DNA of 64,000 nucleotides, from positions 868,001 to 932,000 of the forward strand of contig JAWNGF010000014.1 of assembly GCA_037039685.1 (NCBI GenBank). Direction: 5' to 3'. This stretch comes from Ceratobasidium sp. AG-K (taxonomy: Eukaryota; Basidiomycota; Agaricomycetes; Cantharellales; Ceratobasidiaceae). This document shows positions 10,761 through 22,643 of this stretch, piece after piece. Both the position numbers and the translations under genes were made by a program. The number at the start of each line of letters is the position of its first letter. Position 1 is the first letter of the stretch. A model generated the notes under the pieces. The model saw nothing but the letters and a program-made list of their open reading frames with translations, was not told the origin of the DNA and searched no databases.

Positions 10761-11966
10761 ATGCCGCGGGTAGCAATAGTCACTGGAGCGGCTCAAGGTA
10801 TATTCCTAGTGCAGAACAAACACACAATTTCTCTAACATATACATATTTACAGGAATCGGAAGGGCTATTACCCTTCGTTAGTACAGCTTCGCTCAATCA
10901 ATGCTCAAGATCAAGACACTTACGCAATGCACCGTCTCAGGTCTTGCGAATGATGGATGCGCGGTGGGCATCAACGATTTACCATCAAAAATAGATGAGA
11001 TTACCGAACTCGTTGCCGAGATCGTATCAAGAGGAGGACAGGCACTCTCGCTACCTGCCGATGTCTCGAAGGAAATCGAGGTGACAGAGATGGTCCAGAA
11101 AACTACTGGCGCATTTGGTGGACTAGACGTGGTATATCACCCTTCTACAGGTTGTGTCAAGGTGACTCTCATTCACATTATTGTTTAGATGGTCGCCAAT
11201 GCAGGCATACGGGTCCCCGGGGTGACACTTTTAGACAGCAAGTTAATTCCATGAACTTCATCACATGCGTTCTGATGATAGCCAGTGCCCAACGAGAGTT
11301 TTGATAAAGTCATGTCGGTGAACTGCAAGGGGACGTTGTACTGTTATCGTGCAGCCGCCAGACAGATGATCAAGCAAGGACCGGAGCGTGGTGGTCGGAT
11401 CATTGGTGCGAGCAGTGTATTTGGCTTGAGAGGTATGTTCGACTTGCAATAGGACGTGTTTCTTTCTATACTGATTCGGATATGTTTGTAGGCCAGGCTG
11501 AGCGCACGCCATACTGCACATCCAAGTTCGCGATCCGCGCGATCACCCAGACTGCCGCACTCGAGTGGGGGCAGTATGGGATCACTGTGAACGCATATGC
11601 TCCCGGGCCGATCAATACACCATTGGGTACGCGGAATATTGTATCCATCTCCGCACTAGTTTTATCCCTTATTTTCATACATCTAGCGGCTTCCACCGGC
11701 CCGGCCTTTGTTCAAAAGGTCAGTCCTCTAACCATTCTCCATTGGAGCCAACTCAATATGTTGACTTTTAGATGATCGATCAAGTTCCTCTCAAACGCAT
11801 GGGCGAACCCGAAGAAGTCGCTGCACTCGTCAGTTTTCTGGCATCTCCTGGGGCATCCTACATTACGGGTCGGTAACACTAGGAAAGGAGAGTCTCCGAA
11901 AACTAATCATCACTATCTGATAAAGGACAAACAATCTCCGTTGATGGTGCTCAAGTGATGTCATGA
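10761..11966 (+). CDS. Short-chain dehydrogenase/reductase (classical SDR)
   Basis: The product is an NAD(P)-dependent oxidoreductase of about 260 residues. The first exon encodes [12 protein letters not shown] and joins exon 2 to complete the TGxxxGIG cofactor loop. ANAGI follows near residue 90, the catalytic Ser lies in GASSV and the catalytic pair in YCTSK. The C-terminus has the usual PGPINTPL and GQTISVDGA segments. Seven or more short introns are needed; one (11238-11285) uses a GC donor (GCAAGT). The substrate cannot be told from sequence; the family includes acetoin/diacetyl, sorbose and 3-oxoacyl reductases. It shares a divergent upstream region with peptidase copy 2. An inactive, truncated twin lies at 5825. 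Confidence 0.85.
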
Positions 11967-12332
11967 GAATATTTCGTACTGGACCCTTGGGTGAAACCCC
12001 GCATATAGTCACTGAAATTCATCAACATGAACAATATGCCGCTGAAATCGAGTGGAATCGATTCTAGGTTTAGTCAGCGTGTAGGCTATCAGCTCTGGGT
12101 TAGTCACAAGCTCAATAGCTCAAGCAGGGGAGAAGATAGCAATCCCCACCTAGACATCGGCAATATCTTGCTCTTGGTTCCAGAAATTCTCAAAATGCGT
12201 GAGATCTTGTTTCATAACGCCAGGATTTATTTGATTGTACGCAAGCAAAATACACATATACCGATACAATAATTCTTGATTCACATGTATAAGTATCGGT
12301 CATACGGGTATGGCCAAGTCGTCCGGTTTAGT
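11967..12332. other. Convergent intergenic region
   Basis: Region between the 3' ends of the SDR and of the aspartic protease. No gene or RNA seen; it presumably holds both polyadenylation regions. Confidence 0.5.
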
Positions 12333-13869
12333 CTAAGCAGGCGAAGTCACTGGGTTTGCAAGATTCGCAAACCCAACACGACTATTGGCTTCGTCGAAAA
12401 CAGTGTAAACATTCCGCATAAATACGTCTCCCACAATCCAAGCATTGTCCGGGACTCCGGTCGAAGACGCGAGTGCGCCTACGCATGTCTCGCCAAAGTT
12501 GTCAGCTGCACCCACTACAAGTTCCGTCAGCCTGTTTGTTTATGAGTCGAGGTCAGGTGAATGTGCTTACGGTTAAAGTAGTCCGATGATACACTGTATG
12601 ACACTCCGCCAAATGAGAAGGCGACGGTAGGCGGGGAGTTGCAAGGGAAGGTGTGGTACCCAGCCGCGCCACACACCCGTTCGGAGCAGCGGCCAGCGCC
12701 CTCTACGTTCTCCCACCACGCTTCTACGGACTGCCGAGATCCAACGATCAAAGTAGTGCCAGAGTCGATGATCATGCCGCCACTATAAGACTCGGTGCCG
12801 CCCACGCTCGAAGTGCCGTTGACAAGCCAGTAGGTTTTGGACGTGAGGTCGGTGTAGGTGATGTTTCCAGAGTAAAGCGACGAATTTGTTCCGCCAAAGT
12901 AGAGCTCCGAGTTGTTGGAGGCTAGGTACATTGAAAAAGCAGAGGCTGGAACGGTGCCTTGGGATGCGAGGTTCTCGACGAATGTGGGCGCACCGATGGT
13001 CGAAATTGACGAGAAGGCGAGACCCATGATTCCGTCACTTGGATCCTGTGCAAAGCTCTGCGACTCGGAAGTGACTGCCGAAAAGGATTGGCTAGTAAAG
13101 GCATCAGTCAAAAATCCTAAAGGGCTATTGTTTCACGCACTTTTTCGCCGAGAGACCACCTGCAGAGACCGTATCCCTATAAACCGGCCCAGACGCGGTG
13201 CTTCCGTCGCCGTAAGAGATCCTAAAGTTCTCTGTCGTTGCTACTTCTTCCGTTGTGGACGACGAACTTGGGGTGTAAGTGTTCTTGTTCTGACAGCCGG
13301 AATCGGTGCACGATGAAGAGGGAACCCAAAGGTCGGCCGATCCACTATAATTTGTGGAACCGGTCAATAAATTGGGCTACAACAATCGAATTCTCACTTA
13401 CGTGTCGAAATCAATTAGGAAGGTTTGGCCAGGCGTACCAATCAATATTTCTCCGGCCCATACTAACGAAACTCATCAGATGCAAGAACAAATTGGGAGA
13501 TTAGAGGCTTACACGCTTCGTTCTCATCAGCGAGTGGTACGCTTTGGCGTTTAACGTTTGCCTTGCCGAGGTTTGCGAACAAGTCCACCCCGTTGTGTTT
13601 CTTGTAGGCTTTGTTGCCGCGGTTGTATTTACTGGAAGAGATAAGTTTGGGCTTGCGAAACATACAAATCAAACTACTCACCTTTCTACCCTTTCAATGT
13701 GATGGGCGAGACCGCCTGGCTGAATGACACCATCTTTGGCGAGCGCGGTGCCAAGGTTTGTGCGTTTGCGCAGAGGGATGGAGACTCCCTGGGGCGCAGG
13801 ATTCACGACAGGCACAGCGGCGGCGAGTCCGGCGGCGGCAAAGGTGGCGAGTACGGTAGAGGTACGCAT
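12333..13869 (-). CDS. Secreted pepsin-like aspartic protease (family A1)
   Basis: The start at 13869 gives a signal peptide (MRTSTVLATFAAAGLAAA) and a short basic propeptide (SIPLRKR). The N-lobe contains IGTPGQTFLIDFDTGSADLW, with the first catalytic Asp in DTGS; an intron splits the Thr codon (around 13397). The flap region follows in SYGDGSTASGP. The C-lobe has GGMIIDSGTTL with the second Asp, two Cys around GRCSERVC, and a C-terminal IVGDVFMRNVYTVFD strand with GFAN near the end. The last intron must use the acceptor at 12515 to give FNLGAADNFG. About 410 residues. It acts outside the cell or in the vacuole at acidic pH. It is convergent with the SDR and divergent from the M28 carboxypeptidase. 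Confidence 0.9.
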
Positions 13870-14281
13870 GGAAACACTAGTAGGAGCTCTGGCAAAACGG
13901 GTTTAACGAGCTAGTGGAGCAATGGAGCATTATATACCATGGCAGAGGCTGCGCACCCATTTTTGGCCCCCGGAGTCGGTTGTAAGCGTATTGTGCTGGC
14001 ACCTCATATGTAGCTATAAATACACTCACAAGCGGATCCCCATGTCATTGCTCCAACCGAGTCTAATTTCCGTGCCGCGGCATCGTGGATGTCAACATTC
14101 CAGGTCACGTGCCGTTTCAAACGCACGCCGATCCTGGTGCATATTCTCCAGGCCTTCATGACCTCATAAAACGCGTTACCGATTGTGTAATATGATAAGT
14201 GAGTGGGAAGCATCCCTTCGAATCGCCTTTGGGCTCCCCACATCTGACCTAGCGCCAGTTATACCCAGAACGAACATCACG
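13870..14281. other. Divergent promoter region, protease and M28 carboxypeptidase
   Basis: The 412 bases separating two divergently transcribed peptidase genes. No ORF of interest and no clear TATA box, so shared regulation is only inference from the layout. Confidence 0.4.
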
Positions 14282-17200
14282 ATGCTTCTGGCCTGCGTGC
14301 TGGCCGGTTCTCCTAGTATATTATGGGGCATCTTGTCTTATCTTTCAAATGGAAACAGCTTGACTTCGATGCGAGGATTTCTCCAGCTGCAATGGCCCGG
14401 CAGCCAACAGAATGATGGCCCTATTTTTGATTACTCGAAAACTGAGGAGATATTTTTGTCAGTACGATAAACCTTTACTCGCGAACGCGCCTTGACCCGT
14501 CTTCTTCATTAGATCGATTCCCTCCCCTGATAGCGCCCGATCGTGAGTTATAGCTTTATTATGACGCTTTGCTCGATCCAAAAGTAATTTCAAACATCAC
14601 CCCACCAACAGAGTCTCAAAAGCTTGGTCAAGCAAGCCACACCTCGCCGGGTCAGAGAATGACTATAACTCGGCGCTCGAACAACTCAAGGTATTCCAAA
14701 CCCACCTGGGTATTCAACATCCCGGGAAACTACCCATTTTCGAGGCCGGAAGTACCCAGTCGCGTGACGCGGTTTTATCCATCTCGGAGATCACGGAGCC
14801 AAAGGCGTGGATAGACACATATTATCCTTTGCTCGATTCACCTGGGGAGCGGCGTCTCGAGATCTTGAATCCAAACGGAAGTATTGCGTGGAGCGCGAAT
14901 TTGGAGGAACAGCCTGTTGAGGGTGACCCCGCTGGGGGTTATCATGACACGGTCGGAGCTTGGCACGCACTGAGTAAGGGAGGAGATGTCAAGGTAAGCT
15001 AATTTCTGACTTTGCCACCATTCGTTCGACTATTGAGTGTTGCAGGGGAAACTAGTTTACGCAAACTACGGTGACCAACGCGATTATGATGCCCTTGTAG
15101 CTGCAGGTGAGTTTGGTTTTTAGGTGTCAAATATACTCCCACTAACTCATTCAAAGGCTACAACTTGACCGGAACCATTGTACTCGTCCGATATGGTCTC
15201 AGGTTTCGTGGTCTTCAGGTCAGAATCTTATTCACCCGTTTCATCTCGACTGCGTTGTCATTTCTACAAACAATATATGGTACTGAAGGGCATTTTTGAA
15301 GGTAAAAGCTGCTCATGAAGCTGGGGCAATAGGCTGCTTAATATACGAGGATCCTTCGGCGGATGATCCGATCACCAGTGCGAATGGCTACAAAACGCGA
15401 GTACACCATACCCTCATAGACCCAATACGATAACGCTGGCGTTTTCATTAGTTGGCCTGACGGACCTGCTCGGAACCCACATTCCATTCAGCGAGGACAT
15501 GTATTAGATATCAGCCTCTATTCGGGTGCGTCCTGTTTTCCACTGAGTAGCAGCTGCGGTCTGATGCATCCAATCAGGTGATCCTACCACACCTGGATAC
15601 CCGTCCTATCGAAATGCCACCCGTACAAACAGCACAAACATCCCTTCCATCCCGTCTTTACCCATATCGTGGGCCAACGCACAAGTGCTTTTTGATGAGC
15701 TTGCGAGCACAGGCAGGAACATGAGCGAGCGAGATATTCGTTTGGTCAACAATGTCAACCATAAAGTTGCGTCAATATGGAACGTGATGGCTGTCGTGCC
15801 AGGGACAATCCGTGATGAGGTGGTGATAATTGGGAATCATCGGGATGCTTGGGTGGGTTGGGTTGCTCTCGTTAAGTGGCTATTTCTGACGTTGATTGTC
15901 AGGTTCTCGGTGCGGCTGATCCAACAAGTGGGACTGTTTCGATGCATGAGGTTTCCAAGTATGTTATCCTATGCCCTGGAGTAGAAAAATGTACTCATTC
16001 TCACTTTTAGAGGTCTCGGCGAACTACTTGGGCAAGGGTGGAAACCACTCCGGACTATCATAATTGCTAGCTGGGATGGCGAGGAGGTTCGTCCAAGCTT
16101 GATTAATGCCGGTTTATTAGCGTTTACGTACAGAACCATCATTAGTACGGTTTGTTCGGAAGTACCGAGTGGGGAGAAGATTTCCAAGGCAGGTAATCTT
16201 TCTGTTTCTCATTATCCCTCTAGCCCATACAATTTGCTATAGACTGGCTGCAGAAAAATGCCGTCGCCTACTTGAATGTCGGTAAGATAGCTTCTGGCCA
16301 ATTATCTCCAAGAGTGCCAATCCGTTCGATATCCCCATTTTTAGACAAATCGACTTCAGGGGGTGCATTGAGACTTCGAGGCACCCCATCTCTTGCGCCT
16401 TTATATCGCCAAGCCGCGCTCGACCTCCCGCATTATTCGGATCCGAACCGTACCTTGTGGGATGCGCGAGGGGATAAAGGACCCCTTCTCGGTCCGGGAG
16501 GTCAGGATGGAGTTCCAAGCCCAATGCAGCAACATCAAGTTATCTCGACCGGTATTCGTCCTCTGGGGAGTGGAAGCGATTACACGGTATTTATTCAACG
16601 GTTGGGGGTCTGTCTTGCTCATCACCGAGTGCCTCGTCGGTACTGACATGCGAAAAGGTCACGGTTGCGGACTCTGCGTTCTCGAAAGGAAAAGGCGATG
16701 CAGTTCACCATTATCACTCTCTCTGGGATTCGGGGGCATGGATGGAGAAGTATGGAGATCCAGGCGAGTTCATGTTCATCGTATGCGTAGCATCTTATAA
16801 ACACCTTTCGTTAGGGTACCTGCGCCATGTAGCAATAGCCAAACACTGGGGCTTGGTTCTACTCAGGCTGACGGATTCATTCATTATCCCATTGAACGTA
16901 TGTGTCGCCGTTGCCGCTAGTGCAGGTCGCTCAGACGTTTAATAGACCACACAATACGCGCTTGAACTGGATATTTATTTGAACAAGTGAGTTCAAATCG
17001 GAAAACGTTACCTGTTACACCTGTTGAGTGTTATTTTTATTTAGTGTGGCCAGTCTTCTGCCGAGCTTTCCGAACGCACCGGAGCTTGCTGGCCTCCGCG
17101 AGGCTATCAGACTCTTGCAAACTGCCAGCCAGAACCTCGACCATGCCAAATCAAAAATAGCTCGACGAATCGATGACTTGATTGCCTCGACCAAAACTCG

Positions 17201-17649
17201 TTCAGAAGTCCAGCGAGCTTTCAACATGAGGGGCAGTATTTCCGGTGAGGACCCGGAATTAACGATACTCGCTCGAAACGCTTCGATGATAAATAAGAAA
17301 CTTTCCGGGTTTGAGCAAGGATTCATCTCAGAGAGGGGACTTCCTGGAAGGGAATGGTAAGGTTTCTAGTTATAATTCCTGGCTGTATGCACACCGACTA
17401 ACGAGTGGTTGGTCTAGGTATCGCCATTTGATTGTCGCCCCTGGAAAATGGAAGGTTAGTTGATTTGATATCCGTAGGCTCGTAGATTTTGACTTGAGGC
17501 TGCGTTTGTAGGGTTATGGGGCTAGCACGCTGCCAGCTTTGACAGAAGCAATCACATACGATCACAATGCCACTCTAGCTGCTCTGGAGGTAGAGAGGCT
17601 GACCATCACACTTCGTCGCTTGGCCGACAGGTTGAACGCAGGGTTATAG
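14282..17649 (+). CDS. M28 metallo-carboxypeptidase with PA and transferrin-receptor-like dimerisation domains
   Basis: The product is a glutamate carboxypeptidase II/NAALADase-like enzyme of roughly 780 residues. From the ATG at 14282 it has a hydrophobic N-terminus (MLLACVLAG...), then SIPSPDSAR and PHLAGSENDY typical of the family. The PA domain contains KLVYANYG, VLVRYG and VKAAHEAGAIGCLIYEDP. The M28 core shows zinc ligands in NHRDAW, GAADPTSG, DGEEYG, LNVDKS and the late His in YLRHVAIAKHWG. The C-terminal TFR-dimer domain runs from about 17050, with YRHLIVAPGKWKGYGA. More than a dozen short introns; three must be GC-AG (15397-15451, 16189-16242, 16764-16814) to keep the family consensus. 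It hydrolyses C-terminal acidic residues from peptides in animal homologues; the fungal role is not established. Confidence 0.87.
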
Positions 17650-18444
17650 GCACGAATTATAGTATAACAGAAGCGACTGCATTCTAATTGAATGTAAACA
17701 GACTCCTATATGCGCAACAATTTTCAACGCAATCTGGCTCGGCGACTTGAAGGTTCTGGCAGCACAGCCACAATGCAAATTGACATATGACGAAGATCGC
17801 CTCGGACCTGGTAGCTTCTTTTGTTGTTGCCAGTAACAACATTTCGCATAGTCGTAAACTCCACGGAAGCTCGGCACGTTATTTGGCTTTCATAGAAGCC
17901 CATCTCATTGATAGACTTCGTTGTGCCTTAGGATTCCCCTAACACCCCATCTAATCAACCATCCCGAAACTCGCTGCCGCAGCGCAAGGCGACTTCGGCA
18001 ACTGTTTGAGCTGCTGCGCTGGTTGCAAGGGATAAAGTCGCCATCATGGAAGCGTCTGGATACCGGGCTTCTACAAGCCAATTTAATTGCCAAAACCGTG
18101 GAAAGACTGCCATCGATTGACTATGATCGCCAACCAACCTCGAATCACGATGCAATACTCGGGGGGTATACTAATTTTCCTATGGATATGGAACTCTCTA
18201 TCCGTGCAAACTTTGGTTCAAGACGCTTAAACTTATTCGTACTCCTAGTGGTCACGAGCATATGTGGTTCATATTATTGGGTGCTTCGTAGCGTAGCCAA
18301 GATAATTTCTCCGCGTTTTTCATTTTATCTATCCGCACTCCTCTCTATGGAAACACGAGGAAGAAATGATCCTACGCACCGATGTTATGGAATCACCAAC
18401 CTGGCCGACAGAGAAGGATATGGCGCCGAAATCCCGCATTGAGC
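17650..18444. other. Intergenic region upstream of the first AA9 gene
   Basis: No convincing gene. Open frames at 17921-18442 have no domain-like content. The right end is the promoter of the AA9 gene. Confidence 0.4.
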
Positions 18445-18452
18445 TATATAAG
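18445..18452 (+). promoter_or_regulatory. TATA box of AA9 gene 1
   Basis: TATATAAG lies about 80 bases before the ATG at 18530 and is followed by a pyrimidine-rich leader. This is the usual layout of a strongly expressed fungal secreted-enzyme gene. Confidence 0.6.
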
Positions 18453-18529
18453 AGGCCGATGTCGACTGCGACGACACTCCAACCTTCATCTTCTTTCTTT
18501 TTTGTCTTTACATCCTTCACTCTTTCAGC

Positions 18530-20132
18530 ATGTTCACTGCTCTTACTCTCCTTTTCGCAACTGCGACCACCGTGCTGGGACACGGCTACGTCGAGCAAGT
18601 TGTTACCTCGTCCGGAACGTACAGTGGGTATCTTCCTTATCGGGACCCATACATGAGCCCCGCGCCTGAGAGGGTCATTCGCAAGATCCCGGGCAACGGC
18701 CCAGTTGAGGATGTCGCGTCCATCGACATCCAGTGCAATGGCTGGTCCGCCGGAAATGTTACCGGTTCTTCTCCGGCAGCAGCAGTGGCAGTTGCTGCTG
18801 CAGGAACAAATGTTGCATTGTGAGTCTCTAGAGATTCCTTCGTACTCACGAGCTAATACACAGCTATCTTTAGGACCTGGACCACTTGGCCTGATTCCCA
18901 CATGGGTCCGATTATCACTTACATGGCGCGCGCTCCGTCCGATGTTACCGCCTGGAGCCCTGGGTCCGAGTAAGTGCAAGTTCGACTGTCCGCGTCACAC
19001 ATGCTGATTCATTTCATATAGTGCGGTTTGGTTCAAGGTCGACGAGCAAGGCTACGTCGACGGCAAGTGGGCCGCCACCGATATCCTCACCGGCGAGAAT
19101 AACAGCGTTTATACTTTTAAAATTCCCGAAACCCTCAAGGCTGGCCAATACATTATTCGGTAAGTGCGTCTTTGCTTGGTTCTCGGACTGTATGATTTCA
19201 TTCGCGTTTATCCATGTAGTCACGAGATCATTGCTCTCCACGCTGGTACGCTACCCTGCGTTATACTGGAGCATTACTAGACTCAACTCTTTGATAGCAT
19301 ATGCCTACCCTGGTGCCCAATTCTATCCTTCCTGCATTCAGGTTGAGGTCACTGGCTCTGGAACGGAGACCGGGCCTTCCGAGTTGGTTGCCTTCCCTGG
19401 CGCATACACCGCGGACACTCCTGGGGTAGGCCGTATTTTTTGATAGACCGCTAGCATTAAGCTCACCCTTGACTAAGATCGTCTTCGACGCTTACAAGAC
19501 TGGTGTGGAGTATCCTATCCGTAAGTAATATTATTATTCAATTCAGGGGTCTGGATGTCCTGACGAAATATTGCCATCGTAGCTGGACCTACTGTGTGAG
19601 TTGTTACGGCTTACTTACTGAGAGTCCTTCAATGACCATTTGGATGCTACTAGTTGGACCGGAGGCTCTGGATCTTCGACGCCTGCTACTTCCACCGCCG
19701 CCGCTGCAGGAACTTCGAAGGTCGTCGCAAGTTCCTCAACCGCCGCCGCTAGCTCCTCGACTGCCGTTGCTAGCACTTCCACTGCCGCTGCCAACACCTC
19801 GACGGCTGCTACCGGTACTTCGGCCACCGCTGCGCCTGTTACGACCTCGGCTGCCCCCGTCGCCACCTCGACCTCTGCTACTCCCGTAAGTGTGTTGTTA
19901 ATAATTTTGCGATCCTTCGGCCTGATCCCCCGCGCCTAGGCTACCACGGCCGCTGCTGTCGGCGGAACCGCTGCCAGATACGCTCAGTGCGGCGGCCGTA
20001 CCTACACTGGCCCCACTGTACGTATTTTTACCAATATTTTTGAAGATGGGCTCTAACAAGGTTTCGTATTAGACCTGTGTATCCGGTTCCACTTGCAACT
20101 TCATGAACGAGTACTATTCTCAGTGCGTCTGA
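18530..20132 (+). CDS. AA9 lytic polysaccharide monooxygenase with C-terminal CBM1
   Basis: Copper enzyme that oxidatively cleaves cellulose outside the cell. A 17-residue signal peptide ([17 protein letters not shown]) precedes HGYVEQV, so the mature N-terminal His can form the histidine brace; the second brace His is in PDSHMGP and the axial Tyr in [11 protein letters not shown]. The catalytic domain ends near 19650. It is followed by a long Ser/Thr/Ala linker of near-identical short units (19700-19890) and a CBM1 (YAQCGG...[14 protein letters not shown]...YYSQCV) with the family's Cys pattern and Tyr residues for cellulose binding. About nine introns; the exon at the linker start needs an uncertain short intron near 19597-19630. 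It is a tandem partner of the CBM-less AA9 at 21150. Confidence 0.92.
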
Positions 20133-21094
20133 GCAAGACTTGAGGACAGGGTTAGTTAGAAGCGCAGTTACGAAGACGCTTTGACCGTTACCTCCATCGT
20201 GCACGAATATATTCGATTTCCACAAATATATCAGTTTGGTTTATTTGTCACATTGCGTGCTGAGCTTCTCGTACCGACTGGCATGTTAATGAGCACGTCA
20301 TGTCACCGGCGCTTAAGTGTGACACCCAAATGCGCATAGGCTCCCTTGCCTTACTTCCCAGTATGAACCTCCACCCGAGACGAAGCTTCAAGGGCTCTAC
20401 TATCTAGCACCCGTGCGTATGTTTGCTTCGTTCTAAGATCAGCTGGACACCGAGGAGAGCAAACTTCAAACTTGGCAGCGCACACGTTATCAATGCATGG
20501 CGTCATATCCGGCTGGGAGCACAAGGAACCCATGATTCCCAACGCCCACAAACCACGTTTAATCCAACCTTGTGAACGGCGCATTGCTTCATTCGAGCAT
20601 ATATCTGCCGAAGGCAGTTCAGGTGCTGTGCTCACGTGCGCATTCGGAGCTTCTTCGCGCCTCTGTCGCTACCTTGTCGTCGACTATTATCCGTTCGCCG
20701 GTCCTCGGAGTGTATTTGTCAGCATTTTCGTAATTTGTTTTCGCCTTGGACTAATGTGCATCGATTCGTGTAGGTAGTCTCATGCTTTCCTCATGTGCCC
20801 TTTGTATGTGGGATTCAAGACCGGATCAGTAATACTCTGATACACTATCCCCATTTGTGAATCCCCTAATATCGGCCTCTGTATTTCAGCCGATTCTGTT
20901 TAGTGTCCAATAAATTACTATGGACAAGATGATTCTTGGCATTCGTTGTATCTATGCAAGATTCTCCGTGTTTGCATAATTGTACCTATCTCCATTCTCC
21001 CTATGGGAACGGCAGAATGCTTCGCGCTCAAATGACTCTTTCTATATTCTCCGAAGAGCTGTAATCGCGCACGCGACAGCCCACGCTGGGGGGG
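20133..21094. other. Intergenic region between the AA9 genes
   Basis: The region includes the 3' end of gene 1 and about 900 bases of upstream sequence of gene 2. No gene seen. Confidence 0.45.
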
Positions 21095-21102
21095 TATATA
21101 AA
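21095..21102 (+). promoter_or_regulatory. TATA box of AA9 gene 2
   Basis: TATATAAA lies 55 bases upstream of the ATG at 21150, preceded by a G-run. It corresponds to the TATA box of AA9 gene 1. Confidence 0.6.
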
Positions 21103-21149
21103 CCCAGGTGCGACGTGGAGGCTAGACATCATTCGTTCGGCTTTCAACA

Positions 21150-22343
21150 ATGTGGGCTAGTCTTTCTCTCCTTTTGGCTGGGGCCACAACTGTCCTTGGA
21201 CACGGTTACGTTCAAGAGGTTACCACCTCTGCTGGAAAGTACACGGGATACCTTCCTTATAGCGACCCCTACACTAGCCCTGCTCCTCAGAGGGTCATCC
21301 GCAAAATTCCAGGTAAGGCATTATTACATTCAAATAACCCTCATTTTTGACAAATTTCTTAAGGAAACGGCCCCGTCGAGGATCTCAGCCTCATTGACGT
21401 TCAGTGCAACGGCTGGAGCGCTGGTGGCGTTGTTGGATCTGCCCCAGCCCCAGCACTTGCTACCGCCGCTGCCGGCACTCAAGTTGCTTTGTGAGCATCT
21501 GAGTGAAGCGCATATATCTGGCGGTTATTGATGTTCACTGTGCTCCAGCAACTGGACCGCTTGGCCCGACTCGCATGTTGGCCCTGTTGTCACATACATG
21601 GCTCGTGCGCCTTCTGATATCACCAAATGGAATCCAGGAACCTCGTGAGTCCTGGGTGACAACACCAAAAGACATCGCTAACGGACTTTGCAGTGCTGTC
21701 TGGTTCAAGGTTGCCGAACAAGGTCTCGTGAACGGCAAATGGGCTGCGACTGATATCCTCAAGGCCAACAACTGGGTCTACAAGTTCACTATTCCCGCAT
21801 CTCTTGCACCCGGCCAGTACATTATCCGGTTAGTCGAATTCAGTTTATGTGCGCCAGGCGCCACTCACTGAATTGCCACTCTGATAGACACGAACTTATC
21901 GCTCTTCATGCTGGTTCGTATTAATCTATCTTACAAGCACCCTAGCTCACCGATATTTCACAGCCTGGGCCTACCCTGGAGTCCAGGTCTACCCCTCGTG
22001 TCTCCAGATTAACCTCACCGGGTCTGGCACGAAGACCGGCCCCAGCAGCTTGGTTTCTTTCCCGGGGGCGTACACCGCATCTACTCCGGGGGTGAATATC
22101 ATCATTCGGTCTACTGTGCCCAATGTGACACTAACTCTTACATATAGATTGTATATGACGCCTACCAGGGCGCTGCCACTTACCCGATTCGTGAGTACCA
22201 TCGGCCCATTCTGTTTGCGGATGGGAAGGCACTGACCGAGTGCTTCGTGATCCCCGCTTCACAGCCGGCCCAGCTGTGTCAGTCATAGTTTGTCATTTTA
22301 TCCAACAGAAACTGACACGCCTGCCAACAGCTGGACTGGCTAA
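21150..22343 (+). CDS. AA9 lytic polysaccharide monooxygenase without CBM
   Basis: Close paralogue of the gene at 18530. Signal peptide [17 protein letters not shown] is followed by HGYVQEV (N-terminal copper-binding His). The second His is in PDSHVGP and the axial Tyr in [11 protein letters not shown]. The middle domain ([49 protein letters not shown]) follows gene 1 exon by exon. The last exon ends NSWTG-stop (TAA at 22341), exactly where gene 1 continues SWTGGSG into its linker, so this enzyme stops at the catalytic domain and has neither linker nor CBM1. About 255 residues. It is secreted and acts on cellulose or hemicellulose; substrate cannot be told. Confidence 0.9.
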
Positions 22344-22643
22344 ATACTTTAGCGATTGCGAAGGAGTACTATGTGTTCTACTCGGTCGGGTGCTTGTATT
22401 CTCAGTACAACTTGAATTACATGAGTTTCATTTCAAGAGGTATGCAAACGCTGGGACCAAAGTGTGAAACCAGGCTGAGACGCCGAGACTTGTTTCGGGC
22501 ACGTGGTGGCCGAGGTTTGTTTAGGGCCGGGTGCTTCCGGTCCGAGTGTGTTTCGCGTGCCGGCAATATGATACCAGCCGCCTCCTCCCCACATTCCCCA
22601 ACGTTTATGCTCAAAATTAAAACCAATCGACCATAGGTATAAA
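22344..22643. other. Intergenic region, no gene seen
   Basis: A G/C-rich 300-base gap. It contains several partial repeats of a CGAG-type purine motif (22480-22560) but no coding signal. Confidence 0.4.

Larger units (their letters stand above)
6475..11966. repeat. Segmental duplication, copy B (TAP peptidase plus intact SDR)
   Basis: Right-hand copy of the block described at 2150-6105. It retains both genes, carries the 5'-truncated LINE at 9435-10203 and lacks the foldback element. The right border is uncertain because copy A ends within the SDR; homology is visible at least to about 11030. Confidence 0.75.

Noticed and set aside
12527..12580. Frame break at the last intron of the aspartic protease
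   Set aside because: The nearer acceptor gives the wrong phase, but the acceptor ending at 12515 restores FNLGAADNFG.
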